NCBI RefSeq assembly: GCF_014648655.1 | Contig: NZ_BMRN01000029.1 | Coordinates: forward strand, 1-64,000 | Origin: Streptomyces atratus | GTDB taxonomy: Bacteria; Actinomycetota; Actinomycetes; Streptomycetales; Streptomycetaceae | Length of the DNA: 64,000 bases | Reading direction: 5' to 3' | In this document: piece by piece, positions 25,075 to 32,764 of the stretch | How positions within the stretch are numbered: the first letter of the stretch is position 1 | Layout of the letters: each line of letters opens with the position of its first letter | Position numbers and translations under genes: made by a program | Notes under the pieces: generated by a model | Database searches by the model: none | The model's input: the letters and a program-made list of their open reading frames with translations, nothing else | Told to the model about the DNA's origin: nothing

Positions 25075-26232
25075 GTGGGCCGGCTGACCGGTGGGGATCC
25101 GTCACTGCTGCGACGGATCAATTCCGCGGTGGTGCTGCATGCCCTCCGGGGCGCCGACTCCCCCACCCTCACGGACCTGACCCGGGTCACAGGTCTGTCC
25201 CGGCCGACGGTCGAGGGCGTCATGGAGGGGCTCTTCGAGGCCGGACTGGTCGTGGAGTCGTTGCCCGACGGGGGTGAGACCCGACGCCAGGGGCGGCCGG
25301 CCCGCCGGTTCCGGTTCCGCGCCGAGGCCGGGCATCTGCTCGGTATCGAGATCGGCCCGCATCGGATCTCCGCACTGCTGTCGGGGCTGGACGGCCGGAT
25401 CATCGGGGCGGGCTCACGCGAGGTGTCGGAAACGGCCTGCGCCGACGACCGGCTCGACAAGGCCAGGGTCGTGGTCGCCGATGTCCTGCGGCGGACGGGC
25501 GTGGCCCGGAGCAGTCTGCGTGCGGTCGGGGTCGGCAGCCCGGGCATCGTGGAGGCCGACGGCACCGTACGGCTGGGCACCGCACTGCCGGACTGGACCG
25601 GCCTGGCGCTGGGTGAGCGGCTGAGACGCTCCTTCCGCTGCCCCGTCCTCGTGGAGAACGACGCCAATGCCGCGGCGGTCGCGGAGCACTGGAAGGGTGC
25701 AGCCACCGAGTCCGACGACATCGTGTTCGTCCTGGCAGGGCTGAGCCCGGGCGCCGGTTCGCTGATCGGCGGGCGGCTGCACCGCGGTTTCGGTGGTGCG
25801 GCGGGTGAGATCGGCGCGCTGCATCTCCTCGGCCGCGAGGCGACGCCGGAGAAGCTTCTGTCGACGACGGACACGCCATTGGACCCGTTGGACGAGCCTG
25901 CGGTCGCCGCCGTGTTCGCAAAGGCACGGCATGGCGATGTCCGGGCGCAGGCGGCGGTCGAGCGGTTCATTCAGCGCCTGGTGCATGATGTCGCGGCGCT
26001 GGTGCTGGCGCTGGACCCCGAGCTTGTGGTGATCGGCGGCTGGGCCGCGGGGCTGGACGGTGTGCTGGATCCGCTCCGCCGTGAGCTGGCCCGCTACTGC
26101 CTTCGGCCGCCGCGGGTCACACTGTCGCTGCTCGGCGAGGCGGCGGTGGCCACGGGGGCTCTGCGGTTGGCTCTCGACCATGTCGAGGAGCAGCTCTTCG
26201 CGGTGGAAAAAACGGTGACGGCCCGCCGCTGA
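25075..26232 (+). CDS. ROK-family regulator lacking the zinc motif
   Basis: 385 residues from GTG 25075. An N-terminal winged helix (about 10-75, TLTDLTRVTGLSRPTVEGVMEG) is joined to a ROK ATPase-like fold (LLGIEIGPHRISALLSGLDG, VGSPGIVEADGTVRLG, LVENDANAAAVAEHWKG). ROK sugar kinases and many ROK repressors carry EIGHx..CxCGxxGCxE; here the segment reads GEIGALHLLGREATPEK, with no His and no Cys cluster. It therefore may bind a ligand differently or not at all. Target genes are unknown; it is convergent with a GntR regulator. Confidence 0.88.
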   Translation: MGRLTGGDPSLLRRINSAVVLHALRGADSPTLTDLTRVTGLSRPTVEGVMEGLFEAGLVVESLPDGGETRRQGRPARRFRFRAEAGHLLGIEIGPHRISALLSGLDGRIIGAGSREVSETACADDRLDKARVVVADVLRRTGVARSSLRAVGVGSPGIVEADGTVRLGTALPDWTGLALGERLRRSFRCPVLVENDANAAAVAEHWKGAATESDDIVFVLAGLSPGAGSLIGGRLHRGFGGAAGEIGALHLLGREATPEKLLSTTDTPLDPLDEPAVAAVFAKARHGDVRAQAAVERFIQRLVHDVAALVLALDPELVVIGGWAAGLDGVLDPLRRELARYCLRPPRVTLSLLGEAAVATGALRLALDHVEEQLFAVEKTVTARR

Positions 26233-26277
26233 GTGCGACGGGCCGTACGCAGACATGGCAGACCGGCGGAGCCGGTC
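26218..26277. terminator. Two hairpins between convergent ROK and GntR genes
   Basis: ACGGCCCG (26218-26225) pairs with CGGGCCGT (26239-26246) across the ROK stop codon, and GACCGGC (26261-26267) pairs with GCCGGTC (26271-26277) around GGA. Two stems in a 50-bp convergent gap suggest bidirectional termination. Confidence 0.55.
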
Positions 26278-26281
26278 GTGC

Positions 26282-27049
26282 TCAGGAGGCCTGGCGCTCC
26301 TGGCCGTGATGGCTGATCTCCAAGTCGCCCGAGTCACCGAAGGTGAGCCGGCAGGTGTCGGCCCGGTAGGTGGCGACGGAGAGCGCCGCGGTGCCGCCCG
26401 CCACGAGATAGCGGGTGGTGACGACGAGAACAGGGGCGCCGGGAAGCCGGTCGAGCTCCTTGGCGTCGTCCACGCGCGCCGAACCGAGCTCCACCGAACG
26501 GTCCTGGCCGTCGAGGCCGAGGCGGTGCAGTTCGCGCAGGACGCCGCGGGCCCGGGCGGGGCCGGAAGGGGCGTCGATCGCGGAGAGTTCGGGCACGGAC
26601 GACGACGGGACGTACAGCAGTTCCGCCGCGACCGCCTGTCCGTGGGTGACCCGGATCCGGCGGACGATGTGCACCGGCTCGTCGCCGTCCACGTCGAGCA
26701 TGGCCACCACAGATGCCGGTGCGACCGCCGTCGTGCAGTCCACGGGCTGCCACGCCTCGACGGCGCCGCCGTCGGACCAGTCCCGCTGTGCCGTGGAGAC
26801 GGCAACCCCGACCCGCGGCGGGGCGACGGTGGTTCCGACGCCGCGGCGGCGCTGCAGCCTGCCTTCGAGTTCGAGCTGTTCCAGAGCCTGCCGGAGCGTG
26901 GCTCGGGCGACTCCGAACCGGGCGGCGAGCTCGCGCTCGTTGGGGAGGATCTCACCCACCGCAAAGTCCGAGTCGAGTGCCTCACTGAGCACGGTCTTGA
27001 GGTGCCAGTACTTCGGCTCCTGCACCGTTTCCAGCTGCGTGGTCCCCAC
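26282..27049 (-). CDS. GntR/HutC-family transcriptional regulator
   Basis: 255 residues from GTG 27049, with GGAGGACAGG just upstream. The GntR winged helix (about 12-80; GEILPNERELAARFGVARATLRQAL) is followed by a UTRA ligand domain (about 105-245; VHIVRRIRVTHGQAVAAELLYVP, PVLVVTTRYLV). HutC-type members sense small metabolites such as sugar phosphates or histidine intermediates. No enzyme or transporter is adjacent on its strand, so the regulon lies elsewhere or is the divergent island. Confidence 0.9.
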   Translation of the reverse strand: MGTTQLETVQEPKYWHLKTVLSEALDSDFAVGEILPNERELAARFGVARATLRQALEQLELEGRLQRRRGVGTTVAPPRVGVAVSTAQRDWSDGGAVEAWQPVDCTTAVAPASVVAMLDVDGDEPVHIVRRIRVTHGQAVAAELLYVPSSSVPELSAIDAPSGPARARGVLRELHRLGLDGQDRSVELGSARVDDAKELDRLPGAPVLVVTTRYLVAGGTAALSVATYRADTCRLTFGDSGDLEISHHGQERQAS

Positions 27050-27486
27050 CCTGTCCTCCGCAATCGCCCAGCGGCTTTTCCGCGACGTTATTTATTAAAG
27101 GTTCCTGTCTTAACGTTGAGACCATAGGGCGGGACACACCCTTGGTCAAGACCAATCCTCCTTCGGTCACGCAGCGAAACGACCCTCTGCCGCAGAGCGT
27201 TCACAAGACGTTCGTGGTGCCGTGAGCCGACCGCAGCACTAGCCAGAGGCCGCCTCCGACAGCCACGTATGCCCGAACGCCTGCCCGCCGAGGGGCACCT
27301 GCCGCCGATCGGCGGGCAACATACCTGGTCACAGCGGTGCAGGCGCTCCTGGAACCACCACGCCGCGCTCGGTTCCGGCCGGTGAACTTCCGTAGCCGAT
27401 TGCGTGGTTTCCCGGATGTCCTCGTCGCCCGGTGTCTGTGAATGTGGGTGCCTCAGGGGCGAACGGCGCAGCGGGAGGGACGGGTC
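27050..27486. other. Long divergent spacer before the island
   Basis: About 430 bases between the GntR gene and the first LRR gene. An AT-rich stretch at 27085-27125 probably holds the GntR promoter. ORFs here are short and unconvincing. The conserved element at 27387-27410 is listed separately. Confidence 0.5.
27387..27410 (+). promoter_or_regulatory. Conserved upstream element, copy 1
   Basis: The core TTCCGTAGCCGATTGCGTGG begins at 27388 and ends 79 bases before the ATG of the LRR gene at 27487. A copy with two purine changes (consensus CCGTRGCCGATTGCGTRGTT) occurs at 36837-36860, upstream of another member of the same beta-helix family. Shared non-coding sequence in two otherwise different spacers points to a common regulator or promoter. 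Confidence 0.6.
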
Positions 27487-29538
27487 ATGGAGAGCACCAC
27501 ACCACAGGAATCGGGTGCGGCGCGGGGTGCCTCCGGCGCGGTGAGGCCGGTCCTGCCGCCGCGTGGTCACGAGGTCATCGGCGCGCGGGCCGCGGAGGAA
27601 CGCTTCGGCCTGTCTGCCGACATCGGCAAGCCGGGCCACGATCACGCGTCGACGATCCGTCTGTACGGCGCCGGCCTGCACATCCGGGGTGACCTGGTCG
27701 CCCGGCACGGGGCCAGGCGCTGCGCGGACAACATCGTCGTGGATGGCGACCTGGTCATCGACGGTGCCCTCGACTGGTGGGAGGATCCGGACGGACCGCA
27801 AAGGTTCCTGTTGGTGACCGGGGATCTGAAGGCACGCTCGGTCCACCTCGGGGAATGCGTCGACCTCGTCGTGCGGGGGGATGTGGAGGTGAGCGGCGGA
27901 GTCTTCGCCTGGAGCCTCGGCGAGGGGCCGCTGGACGGCGATACGACGCTGACGGCCCGGAACGTGCGTGCCCGCTGCGTGTCGCTGCACGGGCACGTCG
28001 ACATGGTGGTGCACGGAGATCTGGTGGCGGCCTGCGGCATCCTGGGCCGCGGCGTGGACGACCGCGGGTCGCTGTCCGTGGCCGGGCGCACCCGGGTCGG
28101 GGAACTGGTCACGGCCGACTGGTTCACCGTGACGCCGACGGGGCCGCGGGAGGTCGGCCGCAGCGCGGCGGTCGATCTGCGGGGCCTGCCGGAAGGTCTG
28201 CCGGAACTGCGAGAGCTGATCCGGCCCGAGCTGCTCGGCGACGTCGGCGACACCGACGACCCGCTCGGCCGGGAGCTCGGTGACCGCATCGAAGCCGCGC
28301 TGGCAGCCGGGATGCCCGTCCTGCGCGACACGCCCGGGCCGCAGCTGGCGGCCTCCGCGGACGAGGTGGCACGGCTGCGGGCCCGGCCCGCGGAGGTCAC
28401 CGAACTCGACCTTGCGACGCACCAGGCCCTGTGGCAGGACCCGGAACGGGTGCTGGACTTCACCGCACTGCGCAGGCTCCGGCTCGCGGGCAACCGGTGG
28501 TCCGGCGCTGACCGGCTGCTGGCACGGCTCGGCGAGTTTCCGCATCTGAAGGAACTCGACATCTCGAACATGGCGCTGGCACAACTGCCCGCGGAAATCT
28601 GCCTGCTGCGTGGCCTGCAGGTGCTGAACATCGCCGACAACCCCCTGCGGGCCCTGCCCGACCAACTTGGTGACCTCTCCGAGCTGCGGGTACTGCGTAC
28701 CTGGAAGCTGTCGTGCCCTCTCCCCGACGCCCTGTCCCGGTTGCCCGCCCTCGAAGAACTCGACCTGTCATGGCTGCACCCGGCACCGGCCGACCGCGTC
28801 GAGGACGACCCGGAGCTCGTCCCGTTCCCGCGACTCGCCACCCGGATACCCGGATTGCGCAGTCTCAACCTGTCGGTGGCAGTGCTGGATTCGGTCCCCG
28901 ACGACCTGCTGCTCGCCACCGCGCTGGAGGAGCTGAACCTCGACAGCGCCCTGGGCCGGGTGGAGCGGCTGCCCGACCTGTCACGGCTGCCACGACTGCG
29001 CGTCCTGCGTATGAGCGGCAGCAGCGGCAACGCCGACCACTACCCCGGCCACCGCCTGCTCGACCGCGTGTGGGCGATCACCACGCTCGAAGAGCTGGAA
29101 ATCAGCCGCTGGGGCGAGCAGACCCGGTACAACGAACGGACCGGACACAGGGAAGGGGTCCGGCCGCCCTTGACCCTGCCGGACGACGCCTTCGCCCGGC
29201 TGTCCCGACTGCGGGTACTGGACCTGGGGTTCAACGGCCTGACGACGCTGCCCGAGTCGTTCTACGCGCTCACCGAACTCGAGGACGTCACCATCGACTT
29301 CGGCCTTCTGGACCCGCCCGTCCGGCAGCGGCTCGCCGCCCTCGCCCGCAGCGAGCCCGACAACCCCGCCCGCGACTGGATCCGCGCCGTACAGGTCAAG
29401 CTGCTCCTCAAGGCGGACCGTACGGACGACGCCTACCAGGCCGCCAACCGGATCCTCGCCCGCCGCCCGGACTTCCGCGGCCTCGCCGACGTCGCCGCCT
29501 CAGCCGGCTACCGGACCTGGCGTGGCGACGCCGCCTGA
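27487..29538 (+). CDS. Beta-helix module plus leucine-rich-repeat protein (paralogue A)
   Basis: 683 residues, no signal peptide. Residues about 58-215 are short strands with repeated GDL turns (LHIRGDL, IVVDGDLVIDG, VTGDLKARS, VVRGDVEVSGG, VVHGDLVAACG), as in bactofilin-like right-handed beta-helices. A linker with LIRPELLGDVGD and a helix ending GMPVL follows, then LRRs from about 305 to 605 (LDISNMALAQLPAEICLL, LDLGFNGLTTLPESFYAL) and a final helical unit RTDDAYQAANRILARRPDF. It is clearly paralogous to the gene at 32761 but lacks most of that protein's TPR-like region. A scaffold or immunity role is possible; function is unknown. Confidence 0.85.
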   Translation: MESTTPQESGAARGASGAVRPVLPPRGHEVIGARAAEERFGLSADIGKPGHDHASTIRLYGAGLHIRGDLVARHGARRCADNIVVDGDLVIDGALDWWEDPDGPQRFLLVTGDLKARSVHLGECVDLVVRGDVEVSGGVFAWSLGEGPLDGDTTLTARNVRARCVSLHGHVDMVVHGDLVAACGILGRGVDDRGSLSVAGRTRVGELVTADWFTVTPTGPREVGRSAAVDLRGLPEGLPELRELIRPELLGDVGDTDDPLGRELGDRIEAALAAGMPVLRDTPGPQLAASADEVARLRARPAEVTELDLATHQALWQDPERVLDFTALRRLRLAGNRWSGADRLLARLGEFPHLKELDISNMALAQLPAEICLLRGLQVLNIADNPLRALPDQLGDLSELRVLRTWKLSCPLPDALSRLPALEELDLSWLHPAPADRVEDDPELVPFPRLATRIPGLRSLNLSVAVLDSVPDDLLLATALEELNLDSALGRVERLPDLSRLPRLRVLRMSGSSGNADHYPGHRLLDRVWAITTLEELEISRWGEQTRYNERTGHREGVRPPLTLPDDAFARLSRLRVLDLGFNGLTTLPESFYALTELEDVTIDFGLLDPPVRQRLAALARSEPDNPARDWIRAVQVKLLLKADRTDDAYQAANRILARRPDFRGLADVAASAGYRTWRGDAA

Positions 29539-29660
29539 CGGCGCGTTGAGGCCGGCCGACGGCTTCCCGCCAGTCCCGTCGGCCCACCACCGGTGCCCGC
29601 CGCGTGCGGCACTACCGGAACGAGACCGCAAGAAGACCGCAAGATGAATGGAGCAGAGCG

Positions 29661-30290
29661 TTGATAGATGTACACGACAGCCTGGCGATCCTCCGCCGCG
29701 CCGCCGGGGACGGGACCGTCACGATCTCGGCATCGGAGCCTGCCTCGGCCGAGGCCGTAGCGAACCGGGAAACGGGCCTTGAGCCGCACTTCGGAAGCGT
29801 CAGCTGGACGGCGCCGCCCAGTTATCGGGCCTTCCTCGCCGAGCACAACGCCTTGAGCTGTGGACGCGAGACGGACGGCGGATCGGCGGAGTTCACCGTC
29901 GTCGATGACAAAGCCATCGCCGAGCTGAACGCGGATCTGGTGCACCTGCCCGAGCATGTGGGCCGCGGGGACGGCCGCTGGCTGTCCACCAACCATTTGG
30001 TCGGATTCGCCGTCGACGGGGGCAACGAGGCGGTGTGGTGCTTCGATGTCACCCAGCCGGACGCGGAGGGCGAGTACCCGGTCTACTACCACCACCAGGA
30101 CGCCCAGGAGGGGCTCGCGCGCTATGTCGATGGCGGCGACTGGGAGTTCGCGGACGAGGCACGGCCGGACTATTCCTCGTTCGCGGCCTGGCTGGGCGCG
30201 ATGAGTGCCGCGTTCACCGCACGCCGGCCGCCCAGCTGGTTCCAGGATCTGGGCGCGCCGTTTCTGAGGTTCCACAACGCCGCGCGCTGA
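29661..30290 (+). CDS. SUKH (SMI1/KNR4)-like protein
   Basis: 209 residues from TTG 29661 with GGAG 7 bases upstream; no ATG or GTG in frame gives a better fit. The body has SUKH-type features: VSWTAPPSYRAFLAEHNAL, an FTVVDDKAI strand, LVGFAVDGGNEAVWCFDV and a C-terminal YSSFAAWLGAM helix. SUKH proteins are a major immunity family of polymorphic toxin systems and also occur alone in poly-immunity clusters. No toxin gene is adjacent. It lies 122 bases after the LRR gene on the same strand. Confidence 0.75.
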   Translation: MIDVHDSLAILRRAAGDGTVTISASEPASAEAVANRETGLEPHFGSVSWTAPPSYRAFLAEHNALSCGRETDGGSAEFTVVDDKAIAELNADLVHLPEHVGRGDGRWLSTNHLVGFAVDGGNEAVWCFDVTQPDAEGEYPVYYHHQDAQEGLARYVDGGDWEFADEARPDYSSFAAWLGAMSAAFTARRPPSWFQDLGAPFLRFHNAAR

Positions 30291-30345
30291 CGGCCCCCTG
30301 GGTCAGATCCGGCGCGGCATGGCGTGGGTACAGGATGGAGGCGGT

Positions 30346-30666
30346 ATGGCAGGAGAATCACCGACCGCGGAGTGGCCGTCGGGCGGACCGCTGCTCGACG
30401 CATGGCGGATCAGGGCGGCGTACGAGCGGGTGAGACCGGCGCTGATAACGGATCCGCTGTTCGCCGAGGACGCCGCGGACTTCGACGTCAGTGTGGAGGA
30501 GCTCGACCGGTGGATGAGCCGCCCGCCCGGCTGCCTGGACGGTGACACGCTGTGGGACTGGCTCGGCGGAGCCGATCAGTACCGGTGGGCGGGCCTGTGG
30601 GTGCTGGCCGAAGCCTTCGCCGGTCCCGCATCGCTGCGGCTCGCCGGGCGGGTCGCAACTCCGTAA
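30346..30666 (+). CDS. Small acidic protein of unknown function, next to an IS remnant
   Basis: 106 residues from ATG 30346 (GGAGG at 30337-30341), ending in TAA, unusual in this window. It is helical and rich in Trp and Asp (AAYERVRPALITDPLFAED, LWDWLGGADQYRWAGLWVL). The last dozen codons may be fortuitous, because a transposase remnant starts 47 bases later and the gene could have been cut by that insertion. Family unknown; its setting beside SUKH and LRR genes suggests the same kind of accessory role. Confidence 0.5.
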   Translation: MAGESPTAEWPSGGPLLDAWRIRAAYERVRPALITDPLFAEDAADFDVSVEELDRWMSRPPGCLDGDTLWDWLGGADQYRWAGLWVLAEAFAGPASLRLAGRVATP

Positions 30667-30712
30667 TCACCGAGCCTGTGCCCGTTCCTGCTGCCAGTGT
30701 CCCCAACCCCGC

Positions 30713-31421
30713 CTATCCGCGCGACCACTTGATCTGCTGGGACTTCGGCACCGCCACCACGTAACCGACTTCGAGCTGTTCGAGCAGGCGGCGGAAGTTC
30801 CAGTCCTGCCCGTACGCCTCGTCCGCGGCCACCCAGGCGGGCCGGCAGACCCGCGGCCAGGCAGCGGCGCACGATGTCTCCGGCCAGCTCCCCCTTGGTC
30901 GCGAAGCCCCGCTCCTCGGGGATCTTCGCCGCCCGGCAGCGGTCACGGTCGGAGGTCCAGGACTTCGGCAGATACAGCTCCCGGTCCACCAGAGCCCGGC
31001 CCGAACCGGTGGCATAGGCGGCGAACACACCGATCTGGCAGTTGTCGATCTTTCCCGAGGTGCCGGTGTACTGCAGGCCGACCCCAGCCGAGGTGGTGCC
31101 CTCCTTGATGAACCCGGTGTCATCGAGAATCAGCACACCACCCGGACCGAGCTGCTCGGCCACGTAATCACGGACATCGTCACGCAGGGCGTCCGCGTCC
31201 CAGACGCTGCTGTTCAACAGCCGCTGGAAACCGTCCGGCGTGCGGCGGCCTGCCCATTCCGCGATCTGCCAGCCGTTCTTGCGTGTCACCCGCTCCAGCA
31301 GACCACGGACATAGTCCCGCATCCGCCACCGCAGATCCGCCCGAGTGAACCTACCCGCCACCCGCGCGAACACCGACTCCAACTGCGGCTTGACGTCGAG
31401 CTCGCGCGGATTGTTCAGCAA
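30713..31421 (-). pseudogene. IS701-family transposase, frameshifted and truncated
   Basis: The minus strand reads as an IS701-type DDE transposase: RMRDYVRGLLERVTRKNGWQ, ILDDTGFIKEGTTSAGV, RALVDRELYLPKSWTSDRDR, then ELAGDIVRRCLAAGLPA. At about 30835 the frame changes, continuing as AWVAADEAYGQDWNFRRLLEQ and VGYVVAVPKSQQIKW before a stop at 30713. The C-terminal third of a normal protein of about 400 residues is absent. Both the frameshift and the truncation make it inactive. It sits inside the repeat-protein island. Confidence 0.85.
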
Positions 31422-31609
31422 TCCCTGCGATCCAGCACTACGGAGCGATTCAGCGGTGCCGCACTTCGGCCATCCGGCGCCCCGGCAGCCTGGCGACGCG
31501 ACAGCGCAGCACAGAGCTGCCGGGAATTCCGGCTGTCATCTCATCGGTGTCTTCGACGTTGGCGGCGGCCACTGACAATCGGCCCCCGGCCGACGCCCGG
31601 CCGCCCCGG

Positions 31610-32764
31610 TCATGCACGGTCCAGCCATTCCTCCAGCGCGTCCGGGGTGTCGGGGAGCCCGTACTCCGAGGACAGGCGCATGCCCAACTGCCCCGACGCC
31701 CAGATCCGGTCACCGGTCAGCAGCGCCCGCAGCATCGCGTGCTGGCAGGGCGTCAGCGTGTCCGGGCTGCCGGGTTCGGCTTCGCCGAGCGCGAGGGCGA
31801 CCAGATCCGCGGCCTCTGCCCATGGCACCTGGTCCTGGTTCTCGATACCGGCGATGGAACGTCCGGCTGCGTCCAGTGCGGCGTCCCGGGAGGCGGCGGG
31901 CAGCTGGTGGAGCGTCGGGACGATCAGCTGTTCCGGGGAGTTGAAGCAGAAGCCGGTCCTGGGCTCCATCTCGTATTCCTCCGGATCGGCACTGATCGCG
32001 CCCAGCTCCGCGACCAGTACGTCGATGGCCGTGGCCGGGACATCGGGGGTGGCGATCCTGCTCAGCGCCACCGCCGCCGCCCAGCGGTCGGGGTCGTCCA
32101 CGTCGGCGAGCATCCGCTCCAGAGGGGCAGTGTCGGACCGGTCCCCGCAGGCGCCCGCCAGCAGCCCGATGGCGATGAGCACAGTCGTGCGGTCACTTCT
32201 GGGCAGCGGGCTCCGGACGCTCAGCCGACGCAGCGCGGGCAGGATGTCCGCCGCCCTGCCAGGGAACCAGGCCAGGAGATGGACCGCCTCGCCCGCGATC
32301 CCCGGGTCCTGGTGATCCAGCAGCGGCACGATGACCGGCACGCCCGCTGCCACGGCCGCATGGGTGGCGGCCTCGAGTTCCCTGTCCTGCTGCGGCCAGC
32401 CGGCGAATCCGGCCTCGTCGTAGCCGTCCGGCAGCAACGCGGCCTCGTCCTCGCCGACGACCAGGTGACGCAGGTAGACCAGGACGCGGGCCGGGTGAGG
32501 TGTGGTCCCCTCGGCGAGCATGTGCAACAGGAACGGCACGGCGTGGAGCGTGGCCTCGTAGACGCTTCCCTGGTGGTAGAGGTTGGACCACATACGGTCC
32601 CACGCCTGTGTCCGGCGTTCCCGGTCGCCGCGGACCAGAGCGCGCAGCTGCTCCGGGACGTCGGTCGCCGGGCCGTGGGCGTGTCGGAGTTCGGCCCAGG
32701 GCACCTGGTCGAGTTCGTCGAGTGGGCGGGTGCCGGGCGACGGTACGGCGCGGTCGGGTCTCAC
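31610..32764 (-). CDS. HEAT-repeat protein overlapping the LRR gene
   Basis: 384 residues. The start GTG (32764) shares GTGA with the stop of the upstream LRR gene, implying translational coupling; a much longer open frame through that gene is a shadow. The N-terminus has LDELDQVPWAELRHAHG, followed by HEAT/PBS-lyase-like helical pairs (DPGIAGEAVHLLAWFPG, DRWAAAVALSRIATP) and a C-terminal PCQHAMLRALLTGDRIW segment. HEAT proteins act by protein binding; similar ones occur as immunity-type proteins. It is last in a probable ankyrin-LRR-HEAT operon. Confidence 0.8.
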   Translation of the reverse strand: MRPDRAVPSPGTRPLDELDQVPWAELRHAHGPATDVPEQLRALVRGDRERRTQAWDRMWSNLYHQGSVYEATLHAVPFLLHMLAEGTTPHPARVLVYLRHLVVGEDEAALLPDGYDEAGFAGWPQQDRELEAATHAAVAAGVPVIVPLLDHQDPGIAGEAVHLLAWFPGRAADILPALRRLSVRSPLPRSDRTTVLIAIGLLAGACGDRSDTAPLERMLADVDDPDRWAAAVALSRIATPDVPATAIDVLVAELGAISADPEEYEMEPRTGFCFNSPEQLIVPTLHQLPAASRDAALDAAGRSIAGIENQDQVPWAEAADLVALALGEAEPGSPDTLTPCQHAMLRALLTGDRIWASGQLGMRLSSEYGLPDTPDALEEWLDRA

